NCBI RefSeq assembly: GCF_002954775.1
Contig: NZ_PJME01000014.1
Span: 124,001-188,000 of the forward strand
Source of the DNA: Streptomyces geranii
Lineage (GTDB): Bacteria > Actinomycetota > Actinomycetes > Streptomycetales > Streptomycetaceae
Reading direction: 5' to 3'
DNA: 64,000 bases
Notes under the pieces: generated by a model
What the model was told of the DNA's origin: nothing
What the model saw: the letters and a program-made list of their open reading frames with translations, nothing else
Databases searched by the model: none
In this document: piece by piece, positions 1-8,430 of the stretch
How positions within the stretch are numbered: the first letter of the stretch is position 1
How the letters are laid out: every line of letters starts with the position of its first letter
Translations under genes and position numbers: made by a program

Positions 1-723
1 GTCCGCCCGCAGCCCCGAGCCCCGTGCCGTGTCCAGCGCGTTCGACGCGGCCAGCAGCGACTGGCGGGCCCGCTCCACCGAGGGCGCCAGCCGGGCCAGC
101 TGCGTCTCCGCCTTGCCGAGCAGCGGCCCGAGTCCGTCCGCGAAGCGGTCCAGGTCCTGCTTGACCCGCCCCAGCTCCTCCTTGGCCCGGGTCAGCTCAC
201 CACGGGCCTGGTTGGCGGCCGAGGCCTCCAGATCGTCACGGTCGAGATCATGCGCGTCCACGGCGTTGATGTACTGGCCGCTGGCCTCGTCGATCCGGCG
301 CCCGAGCCCCTCGAAGTCGGCGACGGCACGCCGGGCGGCGGGGGTGTCGTCGACGGCCCTGATGGTCTCTATCGAGATCCGCAGATCCCGCTGGGCGGTG
401 TCCAGTTCGTAGAAGGCAGCGGCGGCGGCGTCCTTCGCGGCCTGCGCCTCGGCCCGCTGACTCTCGGCCCGCCCACCGAACCACCGCCGCGTACCGCCCC
501 CGGCGAAGGAGGCGGGCAGGGCGAGGAGCAGCGGCAACGGCAGCAGTACGAGCGTCAGCGCGTCCCGGGCGGCGGCGCGCACGCCGGTGCGGGGTGCCGC
601 GGGCGGGCGGCGCGGTGCCGAGGGTTCCGGGGGACGGGGCGACCGGTGCGTGCCTGACGCAGGCGGCGCAAGCGACGCGGTCGGCGCAATCGGCGTGTAC
701 GGCTCAGAATTGGTCGCCGTCAC
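1..723 (-). CDS. Membrane-anchored coiled-coil protein, C-terminus beyond window edge
   Basis: The frame is open from a GTG at 723 to the first base of the window, 241 codons, so the C-terminus is missing. A GGGAGAGG ribosome-binding site lies just before the GTG. The first ~50 residues are Pro/Arg/Ala-rich, followed by one hydrophobic segment at about residues 55-75 (ALTLVLLPLPLLLALPASF), then a long charged Ala/Glu/Arg/Leu region with heptad-like spacing. This suggests a single-pass membrane protein with an extended coiled-coil. I do not recognise a family. It reads the same way as the DUF4097 lipoprotein upstream, with 133 bp between them. The presence of the gene is well supported by codon use; no function can be assigned. 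Confidence 0.7.
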   Translation of the reverse strand, partial: MTATNSEPYTPIAPTASLAPPASGTHRSPRPPEPSAPRRPPAAPRTGVRAAARDALTLVLLPLPLLLALPASFAGGGTRRWFGGRAESQRAEAQAAKDAAAAAFYELDTAQRDLRISIETIRAVDDTPAARRAVADFEGLGRRIDEASGQYINAVDAHDLDRDDLEASAANQARGELTRAKEELGRVKQDLDRFADGLGPLLGKAETQLARLAPSVERARQSLLAASNALDTARGSGLRAD

Positions 724-856
724 ATCCCTCTCCCGTGCTGTGAACTGCCCTGCCCGGTTCATTCTCCCACCGGTAGAGGACGAACACACGGCCCGGTCGG
801 TTCGCGCTGCGCGTACCCGGCCGTACTCCGGGGTGCGCACCGGGCCACGGCGAGGC

Positions 857-1648
857 TCACTCCCCGGCGACGCGCACCCGTATGCTCCCGTCCTGCGTCT
901 TCGCCGACACCACGTGGGCACTGCTCTCGGCGCGCGGTACGGACACCTTCACGGAGCCGTCGTCCGAGTCGGCCGTCACGCGGTACGTCTCGCGGGGCAG
1001 CTCGATCGTGAGCGAGCCGTCGTCGCTGCTCGCCTCGACGAGGTCGGGCGCGGAGCCGAGTTCGAGCCGCACCGAGCCGTCCTCCGAGTGCGCCCGCACC
1101 TGCTGGGAACGTACCCCGAGGGCGCGGATCGCCCCGTCGTCCGTGTACAGCTTCAGCGGTCCCGTGGAGTCCTTGACGGTGACGGAGCCGTCCTCGGAGC
1201 GGATGTCGAGGGGCTGCTCGAAGCCGCGCGCGGTGACCCTCCCGTCGTCGTTCCGCACGACCACCGAGACACCGGCGGGCACCTCGATGCGGTGCTCGGC
1301 GGAGCAGTCGGCGACCACGCCCGAGCACTTCACCCGCAGCTTGAGCCGGTCGTCCTTCATGGACCAGGTCACCTTGGGATCCTTGCCGAGCGTGACGGAG
1401 CCCTGGAACCAGCGGGTCACCTCGATCCGCCCCGGCTCACCCGAGTCGACGGCGACGATGTCGAGCGCCGACTCGTTCGACTCGACGGTGAGCGTCCGCC
1501 CCTCCAGAGCGAAGGAACGCCGCTCCGGATCCTTGTCGTCCCCGGCGGACGCACAGGCCGACGCGGTGAGGACGAGCGCGGCCACGACGCCGGTGACGGC
1601 GACGGAACGGGTGCGCGGAAACGCTGATACTGACGCTGATCGGGCCAT
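857..1648 (-). CDS. DUF4097-family beta-strand-repeat lipoprotein
   Basis: 263 residues. The N-terminus has a basic start, a hydrophobic stretch and a lipobox-like LTASAC at about residues 27-32, so it is probably exported and lipid-anchored on the outer face of the membrane. The body carries repeated short units with the pattern EDGSV, DDGSL and DDGSV roughly every 20 residues from about 130 to 255, typical of the right-handed beta-helix of DUF4097 proteins. The biochemical role of that family is not established; it is often found near envelope-stress genes. The gene is followed on the same strand by the coiled-coil membrane protein. A GGGGGAAAACCCCC hairpin at 1751-1764 lies in its upstream region. 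Confidence 0.8.
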   Translation of the reverse strand: MARSASVSAFPRTRSVAVTGVVAALVLTASACASAGDDKDPERRSFALEGRTLTVESNESALDIVAVDSGEPGRIEVTRWFQGSVTLGKDPKVTWSMKDDRLKLRVKCSGVVADCSAEHRIEVPAGVSVVVRNDDGRVTARGFEQPLDIRSEDGSVTVKDSTGPLKLYTDDGAIRALGVRSQQVRAHSEDGSVRLELGSAPDLVEASSDDGSLTIELPRETYRVTADSDDGSVKVSVPRAESSAHVVSAKTQDGSIRVRVAGE

Positions 1649-1833
1649 GGTCCTGCTCCCCCAGAGGCGAATGCCGAGACTCTTCGACGACTCTTCGACC
1701 GTACGGATCCGTCACCCGCCGGGGCATCCGGGACGCTCCCCGATTCGTACGGGGGAAAACCCCCGAAGACCTCCGGGTCGGATACGGGTTTGGTGGGCAG
1801 TGCCCCGGGCAATGTAGGCTGACGACTCGTCCT

Positions 1834-1908
1834 GGGCGCGTAGCTCAGTGGTAGAGCGCCGCCCTTACAAGGCGGATGTCGGCGGTTCGAAACCGTCCGC
1901 GCCCACCA
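1834..1908 (+). tRNA. tRNA-Val (anticodon UAC)
   Basis: A cloverleaf can be drawn by hand. The acceptor stem GGGCGCG (1834-1840) pairs with CGCGCCC (1898-1904), and discriminator A and an encoded CCA follow at 1905-1908. The anticodon stem CCGCC/GGCGG encloses the loop CTTACAA, giving anticodon UAC at 1866-1868, which reads GUA valine codons. The T-arm contains GGTTCGAAACC. It is a single tRNA, not part of a cluster. A tentative promoter, TTGGTG (1790-1795) and TAGGCT (1815-1820), has a long 19-bp spacer. Confidence 0.95.
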
Positions 1909-1930
1909 GGGCTGGACAGCAGGATCAGGT

Positions 1931-1963
1931 AAGAGGCCCCCGGCGGTTCGCCGGGGGCCTCTT
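1931..1963 (+). terminator. Intrinsic terminator downstream of tRNA-Val
   Basis: A perfect 15-bp inverted repeat (1931-1945 with 1949-1963) encloses a 3-base loop. The stem is very G/C-rich (GGCCCCCGGCG) and ends in CTT. It starts 22 bp after the tRNA CCA end, as expected for a tRNA terminator. Confidence 0.88.
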
Positions 1964-2059
1964 CGTGTGGTGAACGCGACCTTCGCATCGGCCCCTTACG
2001 CACGCCGGTTATCGTGAGCTGCAATTGCGCTGGGATCGGAGAGGCCGGAGAGGGCTGAC

Positions 2060-3607
2060 GTGTCGGACGTGTCGGACGAGGGGCGGCTCATCGCCGGGCG
2101 GTATCGGCTGACCGAGCAGATCGGCCGGGGCGGCATGGGGACCGTATGGCTCGCCGCCGACGAGATGCTCAACCGGCGGGTCGCGCTCAAACGACTGCAC
2201 GAGGACTCGCGGTTCGCCGACGACGAGCTGGCCCTGATGTACGAGCGGACCCGGCGCGAGGCGCAGAGCGCCGCCCGGATCGCGCATCCGAACGTGGTCG
2301 TCGTCCATGACGTCGTCGAGGACGACGGGCTGCCCTGCATCGTCATGGAGTACGTCCCCTCCACCACCCTGGGCGCCCTGCTCAAGAGCGGCGGAACCGT
2401 TTCGCCCGAGGAGGCCGCCCGGGTCGGCCGGGGCATGGTCGGCGCGCTGCGGGCCGCTCACGAGGCCGGCGTACTCCACCGCGACGTCAAGCCGGGCAAC
2501 GTCCTGCTCACCGAGGGCGGCCGGGTCGTGCTCACCGACTTCGGCATCGCCACCGCGACCGGCACCACCACCCTCACCCGGACCGGCGAGATCGTCGGCT
2601 CCATCGACTACATGGCACCGGAGCGCATCCAGGGCGACACCCCAGGACCCGCCTCCGACCTCTGGGCGCTCGGCGCGACCCTCTACCAGGCGGTGGAGGG
2701 ACGGCCGCCGTTCCGCAGGCTCACGCCGGTCGAGACGGCGTACTCCATCGTCACCGCACCCGTGGAGCCGATGAAGCTGGCCGGACCGCTGGAGCCGCTG
2801 ATCACCGCCCTGCTGGCCAAGGACCCCGCCGAGCGGCCCTCGGCCGAGGAGACGGAACTCGCGCTGCGCGGGGTGACCGCGGACACCGAGCCGCGCGCGT
2901 GGACGGCGTCCGCCCCGATGTCGATACCGGGCCCCGACCCCGACCGTACCGGGGGCACCCGGAGGCGGACCGGCACGGGGAAGGCGGCCCCGGTGAAGCC
3001 CCGGCGCGGGCGCCTGACCGTCCTGTGGAGCGCGGTCGCGGTGGTCCTGATCGCCGGGGGCACGGCGGGCGGCGTCTACTACGTGAACTCCTCCGGCGCC
3101 GACAGCACGGCGAACGCGGGCCCGGCCTCGACTCCGGCCACGACGTACGCGCCCTCGCCCGTCCCCGACGGCTACCACCTGGTCACGGAGAAGGCGCTCG
3201 GCATCGCCTTCCCGGTGCCGGACGGCTGGACGCTGAACAAGCGGACGTCCGGCGCGGTGGTCTACATCGACGAGACCAGGCTGGCCAGCGTCACCGTCGG
3301 CATCGTGGACCCCGCGGGCGACACCCTCGCGCACTTCAAGGACATCGAGGCGAACACCAAGCTCAACTACCCCGGGGGCAAGTACCGCAAGCTCTACATG
3401 CAGCGCACGACCTACCGGGGTCAGAAGGGCGCCATCTGGGAGTTCACCTTCCAGGGCCGGGCGCGTGTCTTCCACGCCATCAACCTCGGCTTCGGGCAGG
3501 AGGGCGGCCGGGAGTACGACATCTACGTCTCGGCGCCCGAGAAGCAGTGGGACACCTACCGGCCGGTCTTCGACCGGGTGCGGGAAGGTTTCCGTACCAC
3601 TCCCTGA
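2060..3607 (+). CDS. Membrane Ser/Thr protein kinase (PknB type)
   Basis: 515 residues from a GTG at 2060 preceded by GGAGAGG. The cytoplasmic kinase domain spans about residues 10-270: glycine loop GRGGMG, ATP-binding lysine in VALKRL, catalytic HRDVKPGN (Asp near 142), DFG near 160, and an APE equivalent in APERIQGD. A Pro/Arg-rich juxtamembrane linker follows, then one transmembrane helix (about 318-342, LTVLWSAVAVVLIAGGTAGG). An extracellular domain of about 150 residues follows. It has no PASTA repeats, so its ligand is unknown. It is probably a monocistronic Hanks-type sensor kinase phosphorylating cytoplasmic targets. Confidence 0.92.
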   Translation: MSDVSDEGRLIAGRYRLTEQIGRGGMGTVWLAADEMLNRRVALKRLHEDSRFADDELALMYERTRREAQSAARIAHPNVVVVHDVVEDDGLPCIVMEYVPSTTLGALLKSGGTVSPEEAARVGRGMVGALRAAHEAGVLHRDVKPGNVLLTEGGRVVLTDFGIATATGTTTLTRTGEIVGSIDYMAPERIQGDTPGPASDLWALGATLYQAVEGRPPFRRLTPVETAYSIVTAPVEPMKLAGPLEPLITALLAKDPAERPSAEETELALRGVTADTEPRAWTASAPMSIPGPDPDRTGGTRRRTGTGKAAPVKPRRGRLTVLWSAVAVVLIAGGTAGGVYYVNSSGADSTANAGPASTPATTYAPSPVPDGYHLVTEKALGIAFPVPDGWTLNKRTSGAVVYIDETRLASVTVGIVDPAGDTLAHFKDIEANTKLNYPGGKYRKLYMQRTTYRGQKGAIWEFTFQGRARVFHAINLGFGQEGGREYDIYVSAPEKQWDTYRPVFDRVREGFRTTP

Positions 3608-3643
3608 TTACTCCCTGACCGCTTCCCGACTGCTTCCTGAGGG

Positions 3644-4012
3644 TCACTCACCGCTGTCCCCGGCCCCTCGGTCCCCGCTGTTCTCGCCGTCCTCGTGCGC
3701 GTGCTTCAGCCGGGTGCGGGCGTCCACCCGGTCCGGTCCCGTGACCTCGGCCCAGAAGCGGTGGCCGCTCACGAACACCGCCAACTCGTGCTCCCGGCGC
3801 CGGAGTTTCTCCACCTCGGCCTGTTCGTCGGCCGTCCAGCCCGGCGACGCGGGGCGCTCCACCTTGCGCCAGCCGCCGGTGTCACTGAACCCGTCCAGCG
3901 GCTCGACCGACCAGGGGAGCCGCTTCAGCAGGATCGACAGCTCGGCCCGGACCTGATGCAGCTCCTCCTGACCGGCCAGGAGGTCACTCGGGAAGTCATA
4001 GGTCGTCGCCAC
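3644..4012 (-). CDS. Conserved hypothetical protein
   Basis: 122 residues, acidic, with no signal peptide or membrane segment. It has a helical N-terminal half (LLAGQEELHQVRAELSILLKRLPWSVEP) and a charged helical stretch (DEQAEVEKLRRREHELAVFV), so it may form coiled-coils. The C-terminus is low-complexity (EDGENSGDRGAGDSGE). I do not recognise a named domain. The GTG start at 4012 has no good ribosome-binding site. A TACCAT hexamer lies exactly six bases upstream, so the mRNA may be leaderless. A degenerate LexA-like half-palindrome at 4020-4035 overlaps that promoter. The gene converges on the kinase gene, 36 bp away. Confidence 0.65.
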   Translation of the reverse strand: MATTYDFPSDLLAGQEELHQVRAELSILLKRLPWSVEPLDGFSDTGGWRKVERPASPGWTADEQAEVEKLRRREHELAVFVSGHRFWAEVTGPDRVDARTRLKHAHEDGENSGDRGAGDSGE

Positions 4013-4114
4013 GCGGTAATGGTACGCCTGTTCGATTTTGGGATGCGAGTTCCTTCGGGGACTTCCTCCGCTCCTTCACTCGAACGTGTCCGGCCTCCCG
4101 CGGACGGCGGTCGG

Positions 4115-5062
4115 TCAGCGCGCCCCGGCCGTCAGCTCCCGCACCACCCGAGTCGCCACCGGTACGGCCACGCCGTGCCGTTCGGCCGCGCGCAGCAGGG
4201 CTCCGCCGATCGCGTCCAGCTCCAGCGGCCGGCCCGCCTCGGCGTCGCGCTGCATCGAGGACTTCGTGGCCGGGGCGAAGGCGTCGTAGCGGGCCAGGGC
4301 CTCGGCGGCGCCCGACGGGCCGCCGGAGGCCAGGCTCACCGCCGCCGTCTCCTCGACCAGGGCGGCCAGTTCGTCGCGGTGGCGGGTGCGGACCTCGCCC
4401 AGCGGGAGGCCGTACCGGGTGGTCAGCAGGGCGAAGGGCGCGAGGAACGACATCTTCGCCCACAGCGCCGCCGTCTCGTCCGGCAGGACGCGGGTGACCG
4501 GTCCGGCGGCCGTGAAGGCGGCGGCCAGCGCGTCCAGGCGCTCACGCGGTACGGGGTCACCGGCCACGTCGATCTCCACGAAGGGGCTCGTGTGTTCGAT
4601 CACGCCGGGTGCCGTACGGGTCGACTCGACGCGGATCACGGCCGGGGCGACGCGGTCGGCGCCGTAGCGGGCGCGCAGTGCGGCCGGGTGTTCGACACCG
4701 TTCAGGAACGGTACGACCAGGGCGTCGCCCAGCGCCTTCGCGGGGACGCGTTCCAGGGCCGCGTCGAGGTGGGTGTGCTTGACGGTGACGAGAACGGCAT
4801 CGAGAACGGCGTCGAGGGGGCCTGATGTCTCCGTCAGGCCGGTCGACGCGTCCACCGGTGCCGTGAACTCGCCGAACCGGCCGCTGCGGACCCGTATCCC
4901 GCCCTCGCGGAGCGTGCGCGCGGTGTCCTCACCGGCCAGGCAGAGCACACGGTGGCCGGCCCGGGAGAGCAAAGCGGCGAGGAGGCCGCCGACGCCTCCG
5001 GGGCCGAGTACGGCGATGGTGAGCGGGTCCTGACGTACGCCTGCGGGTGTGTCCGTCTGCAT
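4115..5062 (-). CDS. Ketopantoate reductase family protein (ApbA/PanE-like)
   Basis: 315 residues if started at the ATG at 5062, where GGAGAGG lies 11 bases upstream; the frame stays open to 5182 but without a better start. The N-terminal Rossmann fold has IAVLGPGGVGGLLAALLSRAGH, the NAD(P)H loop of the ApbA/PanE family. The middle carries VKHTHLDAAL and LNGVEH, matching the family's TKAxQ and NGxxN regions. The C-terminal half is all-helical. Characterised members reduce 2-dehydropantoate to pantoate with NADPH in pantothenate synthesis, but many relatives act on other 2-oxo acids and nothing nearby confirms pantothenate. The family call is secure; the substrate is not. Confidence 0.85.
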   Translation of the reverse strand: MQTDTPAGVRQDPLTIAVLGPGGVGGLLAALLSRAGHRVLCLAGEDTARTLREGGIRVRSGRFGEFTAPVDASTGLTETSGPLDAVLDAVLVTVKHTHLDAALERVPAKALGDALVVPFLNGVEHPAALRARYGADRVAPAVIRVESTRTAPGVIEHTSPFVEIDVAGDPVPRERLDALAAAFTAAGPVTRVLPDETAALWAKMSFLAPFALLTTRYGLPLGEVRTRHRDELAALVEETAAVSLASGGPSGAAEALARYDAFAPATKSSMQRDAEAGRPLELDAIGGALLRAAERHGVAVPVATRVVRELTAGAR

Positions 5063-5202
5063 GTCTGGTCGAGCCTCTCCTCGGTCGGCCCCTGAACAGG
5101 TGGCCGCTTCGCGGAGCATGATCGCAGCCGGTACGGCCGCAGGGAACGCCCCTTTCAGCATGCGGGCGGCGCGGATCGCCACGTACGCGCGAAACTGGAC
5201 GT

Positions 5203-5448
5203 ATGTGCCGCAGCATCAAGACCCTCCGCCCGCCCGTCCTCCCCGAAGAGGCCACCGAGGACGAGATCAGGGCCGCCGCCCTCCAGTACGTCCGCAAGGT
5301 CTCCGGCTTCCGGGCCCCCGCCGCCCACAACCAGGAGGTCTTCGAACACGCCGTCGACGTCATCGCGGCGGCCACGGCTGAGCTGCTGGCGGGAATAGAG
5401 GTACGGGGCGGAGGCGGTGGTACGACAACAGCTCGGCACGCGTCCTGA
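5203..5448 (+). CDS. DUF2277 domain protein
   Basis: 81 residues. The opening MCRSIKTLRPP, the central ALQYVRKVSGFRAPAAHN and the helical C-terminal half match the DUF2277 family, small actinobacterial proteins of unknown function that begin with a conserved MCR(N/S)IK. It is divergent from the reductase gene, 140 bp away. Its last codons and stop form part of a perfect hairpin (5430-5464): the TGA at 5446-5448 is the loop itself. Confidence 0.85.
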   Translation: MCRSIKTLRPPVLPEEATEDEIRAAALQYVRKVSGFRAPAAHNQEVFEHAVDVIAAATAELLAGIEVRGGGGGTTTARHAS

Positions 5449-5464
5449 GGACGCGTGCCGAGCT
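5430..5464 (+). terminator. Hairpin with the DUF2277 stop codon as its loop
   Basis: A perfect 16-bp stem (5430-5445 with 5449-5464, core GGCACGCGTCC) encloses the loop TGA, which is the stop codon of the DUF2277 gene. Probably a rho-independent terminator acting on both strands, since the convergent GH27 gene ends at 5545. There is no T-tract, which is usual in streptomycetes. Confidence 0.75.
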
Positions 5465-5470
5465 GCAGCC

Positions 5471-5506
5471 TTTAGGGGCGCGGGGAACTGCGCGACCAGC
5501 CCCCAC
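5471..5506 (-). repeat. Dispersed intergenic repeat, short form, copy 1
   Basis: A 36-bp segment whose reverse complement is identical to 15799-15834 elsewhere in the window. It contains the ends GTGGGGGCTGGTCGCGC and CCCGCGCCCCTAAA. It lies between two convergent genes. Confidence 0.85.
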
Positions 5507-5544
5507 GGACCCGCGGCAAAAGAACTGCCTCCATCAACGGAGCG

Positions 5545-7527
5545 CTAGCTCAAGGTCCACTTCTGGTTGGCCCCAGTGCCGCAGGCCCAAAGCACCAGCT
5601 GCGTACCGTTCACCGTGCCCGCCCCGTACGCGTCCAGGCACAGCCCCGCGTTGACGTTCGTGATCGTCCCGTCGCTGTTGACGTTCCACTTCTGGTTGTT
5701 GCCGCCGTGGCAGTCCCAGATGACGACCTTCGTGCCGTTGGCCGTGCCGCTGTCCCAGGCGTCCAGGCACTTGTTGCCGTAGACGACCAGTTCCTTGCGG
5801 GCGGTGTACGTCCACGCCTGGTTCCGGCCGCCGTTGCAGTCCCACAGCGCGGCCTGGGTGCCGTTGGTGATCGTGTTGTTGTAGATGTCCACGCAACGGC
5901 TCGACTGGGTGCCGACGACCAGGTTCCCGTTCGTACCGGGCACCGGCTGGACGGTCAGCGTGCCCAGGGTCGGGCCGTTGGTGACGGTGAGCGTGTTGGC
6001 GGTGCCCTTGGTGAGGGAGACCTGGACGGAGATCGTGCCCGGGGTCGAGCCCGTCGGCGGGAACGACACCGCGGTCGAGGTCTGGCCGTTGACCTGGAGG
6101 GTCGCCTTGCGGGCCGTGCTCGTGTTGTTCGTGTACGTGAAGTCGGCGACCGCGAGACCGGTGTTCGCCGCGCTCACCGCGGTGTAGGCGGCGGCGGAGT
6201 TGGGCTCGTACGCGGTGCTCGCCGCCTCCGTACCGCCGGTGATGGAGAGCAGGACCGAGCCGCCCGCCGGGACGCTGGCGGTGTAACTCGTGGCGTACGT
6301 ACCGATGTTCGTACGGCTCCACAGGTCACGGACGGTCGCGGACGCGCTCGTCAGGCCCAGGTCGGCCCAGCGGACGGTGATGTTCTGGGCGGAGGAGGTG
6401 CGGTTGAGCAGCACGGCGGCGCGCTTGCCGGTGCCGGCCAGCACCTTCCCGTACACCTGTGCGCCCGAGACGTCCTCGGCGACCTTGACGCCCTGGAGGC
6501 CGCGCGGGTCCTGGTCGACCGCGATGACCTCGGGGTTCTTGAGGATCGCGGCGGACTCGGCGGTCATGGTGGTGAGGTCGTTGCCGGCCAGCAGCGGGGC
6601 GCCGGAGATCGCCCACAGGGCCATGTGGGTGCGGTCCTGGGCGGCGGTGAGCCCCTTGCCGACCATCAGCATGTCGGGGTCGTTGTAGTACCCGGTGTGC
6701 TGGGCCGTGGGGTGCAGGTTCCGGTCGTGGGCCGTCAGTACGTTGGCGTACGTGAAGGTCTGGCCGTGGTAGAAGATGTCCGTGTTCGTACGCCACATCG
6801 GGCCCATGCCGGGCGCCCAGTTCCAGGGGTTGGAGTAGCCCCAGTTGCACAGGGAGAGGGCGAGCGGGCGGCCGGTGGTGGCGGTCGCGGTGGCCACGGC
6901 GTCACTGATCGCCTGGTAGGTCGTCTTCGGGTCGAGGCCCTCGGCGTCACCGCCGCACCAGTCGACCTTCACGAAGTCGAAGCCCCACTGGGAGAACTGG
7001 GTCATGTCCTGGACGTAGTGGCCCTCGCTGCCGCTGCCCGGGGCGGCGGGGCGGCCGGTCGGGAAGTAGTAGCCGCAGCCGTCCTTGCCCGCGTCGGTGT
7101 AGATGCCGGCCTTGAGACCCTTGCTGTGGATGTAGTCGGCGATGGCCTTCATCCCGCCGGGCCACTCGGCCTCGTCGACGGTGATGTTGCCGGCACTGTC
7201 CCGGGTGCCCTGCCACCAGCCCTCGTCGATGTTGATGTAGTCGTAGCCGGCCTCGGGGAGTCCGGCCGCGACGAACGCGTCGACCTGGCCCTTGATGACG
7301 TTGTAGTCGACGACCGCCGCGAAGCTGTTCCAGGAGGCCCAGCCCATGGGGGCGGCGGGGACCGGGATCTGACGGGTGGAGGCGGCCACGGGGGTGGTGT
7401 TGTCCAGGGTGGTCGTCTTCTCCGCTTGCGGCTGAGCGAAGACGAGGGCGGCTGCTGCGGCTGTCGCCAGGGCGAGGGTGCGTATCGCTGTGCGCCTGAA
7501 GAGGGATGAGCGCGGCGGGGGGTACAT
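5545..7527 (-). CDS. Secreted GH27 alpha-galactosidase with C-terminal ricin-type lectin domain
   Basis: 660 residues from the ATG at 7527; an in-frame extension to 7650 would run through the promoter, so the shorter start is chosen. Signal peptide: RRTAIRTLALATAAAAALVFAQPQA. The GH27 barrel follows (about 50-390) with GWASWNSF, NIDEGWW, the nucleophile in VKVDWC (Asp189) and the acid/base in NDPDM (Asp285). A beta-sandwich domain and a Thr/Asn-rich linker domain come next. Three CBM13 (ricin-B) units occupy the last ~125 residues, with QxW-type motifs NQAWTY, NQKWNV and NQKWTL. It likely removes terminal alpha-galactose from plant galactomannan or raffinose sugars outside the cell while the lectin domain binds polysaccharide. 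Transcribed from the promoter at 7595-7623. Confidence 0.93.
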   Translation of the reverse strand: MYPPPRSSLFRRTAIRTLALATAAAAALVFAQPQAEKTTTLDNTTPVAASTRQIPVPAAPMGWASWNSFAAVVDYNVIKGQVDAFVAAGLPEAGYDYINIDEGWWQGTRDSAGNITVDEAEWPGGMKAIADYIHSKGLKAGIYTDAGKDGCGYYFPTGRPAAPGSGSEGHYVQDMTQFSQWGFDFVKVDWCGGDAEGLDPKTTYQAISDAVATATATTGRPLALSLCNWGYSNPWNWAPGMGPMWRTNTDIFYHGQTFTYANVLTAHDRNLHPTAQHTGYYNDPDMLMVGKGLTAAQDRTHMALWAISGAPLLAGNDLTTMTAESAAILKNPEVIAVDQDPRGLQGVKVAEDVSGAQVYGKVLAGTGKRAAVLLNRTSSAQNITVRWADLGLTSASATVRDLWSRTNIGTYATSYTASVPAGGSVLLSITGGTEAASTAYEPNSAAAYTAVSAANTGLAVADFTYTNNTSTARKATLQVNGQTSTAVSFPPTGSTPGTISVQVSLTKGTANTLTVTNGPTLGTLTVQPVPGTNGNLVVGTQSSRCVDIYNNTITNGTQAALWDCNGGRNQAWTYTARKELVVYGNKCLDAWDSGTANGTKVVIWDCHGGNNQKWNVNSDGTITNVNAGLCLDAYGAGTVNGTQLVLWACGTGANQKWTLS

Positions 7528-7594
7528 GCGGCTCCCGGGAGGAATGGTCGGTATTTCGAACCGCGATCGGCGAACCGAACGAGGGGGCGCGCTG

Positions 7595-7623
7595 AAATTA
7601 GAGCGGGGGGAGGGCGAAGTCAA
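7595..7623 (-). promoter_or_regulatory. Sigma70-type promoter of the GH27 gene
   Basis: On the minus strand TTGACT (7623-7618) and TAATTT (7600-7595) are separated by exactly 17 bp, close to the consensus for the vegetative HrdB-type sigma factor. It lies about 70 bp upstream of the chosen ATG. The intervening leader holds GAACCG/CGGTTC-like half-sites that could be an operator. Confidence 0.75.
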
Positions 7624-7726
7624 CGGTTGTGACAGAAGTGGTCTTCTCAACCGGGGGGATTCGGAGGGGGGTTGGGGTGCCTAAGGGGGTGGGGGGTTCT
7701 GTCGGGGGGCGGGTGCGGGCTGTGTG

Positions 7727-7782
7727 TGGTTGGTCGCGCCCCGCGGCGGAGCCGCACAATGACACAGCCCCGCGCCCCTTTG
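7727..7782 (+). repeat. Dispersed intergenic repeat, long form, copy 2
   Basis: It shares the ends TGGTCGCGC and AGCCCCGCGCCCCT with the other copies. It carries the longer interior, with the small hairpin GCGGCGGAGCCGC and a TGACACAG-type segment that also occurs at 25960-26020. It lies between GH27 and DedA, and its right end forms the DedA terminator stem. Confidence 0.75.
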
Positions 7783-7789
7783 GGGCGCG
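7771..7789 (-). terminator. Hairpin downstream of dedA-like gene
   Basis: CGCGCCCC (7771-7778) pairs with GGGGCGCG (7782-7789) around a TTT loop, 15 bp beyond the stop codon of the DedA gene. It overlaps the dispersed repeat. Confidence 0.6.
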
Positions 7790-7803
7790 TCTCCTGGAAA
7801 CAG

Positions 7804-8430
7804 TTATCCGTGTGCGCCCGCTGTTCTCGGGCGGCGCATGAGGAAGGCTGCTGCCGCTCCCGCGCCGAAGAGGGCCGCCACCGATACGGCCGTCGCCAGC
7901 CAGGTCGCGCCCAGCCACTGGCCGCCGAAGTAGCCGAGGGCGACGCTGTACGCCGCCCAGGCCAGGCCCGCGACGATGGACCAGGGGAGGAACTCGCCGA
8001 CCTTGCGGTGGGCCGCGCCGGCGCCCAGGGAGACGACCGAGCGGCCGGCCGGGGCGAAGCGGGCCACGACGACCAGGATGCCGCCGCTGTGGGCGAGGGC
8101 CTGGCCGAGACGTTCCTGCGCGTCGGTCAGGCGGCGGGAGCGGGCGATGGCGCGGTCCAGGCGGGCCCCGCCGTGCCAGGCCAGCCGGTACGCCACCAGG
8201 TCGCCGAGGACCGACGCCGTGGCTGCGCACAGGGTGAGCGCGAGGATGTCGGGGACCTCCTGCGGCACCTGCCCGGTGGCCGCGCCCGAACCGGCGGCGG
8301 CTGCCGTGGCGGCCGTGATGACCAGGACTCCGCTCGGCAGTACCGGCACAAGGACGTCGAACAGGACGGACACGCCCACCAGGGCGTAGATCCAAGGGGT
8401 CCCGGTCAGTGACCCCACACTCTCAAGCAC
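7804..8430 (-). CDS. DedA family membrane protein
   Basis: 208 residues from the GTG at 8430, where GGGGAG stands six bases upstream; the frame is open to 8613 without a better start. The pattern is that of DedA/SNARE-associated (VTT) proteins: an N-terminal LVPVLPSGVLVITAATAAAA re-entrant region, the middle GDLVAYRLAWHGG, then FAPAGRSVVSLGAGAAHRKVGEFLPWSIVAGLAWAAYSVALGYFGG and a final hydrophobic helix. DedA proteins are implicated in lipid carrier or phospholipid translocation and in membrane potential. The R of FAPAGR matches the conserved F-(x)-R-x(2)-P-x(2)-R region only in part. Monocistronic. Confidence 0.87.
   Translation of the reverse strand: MLESVGSLTGTPWIYALVGVSVLFDVLVPVLPSGVLVITAATAAAAGSGAATGQVPQEVPDILALTLCAATASVLGDLVAYRLAWHGGARLDRAIARSRRLTDAQERLGQALAHSGGILVVVARFAPAGRSVVSLGAGAAHRKVGEFLPWSIVAGLAWAAYSVALGYFGGQWLGATWLATAVSVAALFGAGAAAAFLMRRPRTAGAHG

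Noticed and set aside
1790..1820. Strong promoter for tRNA-Val
   Set aside because: TTGGTG and TAGGCT are present but 19 bp apart, too long to list as a separate supported promoter.
4115..5182. Longer N-terminus for the ketopantoate reductase-like protein (start at 5182)
   Set aside because: The extra 40 residues precede the Rossmann fold, lack family similarity, and the ATG at 5062 has a good ribosome-binding site.
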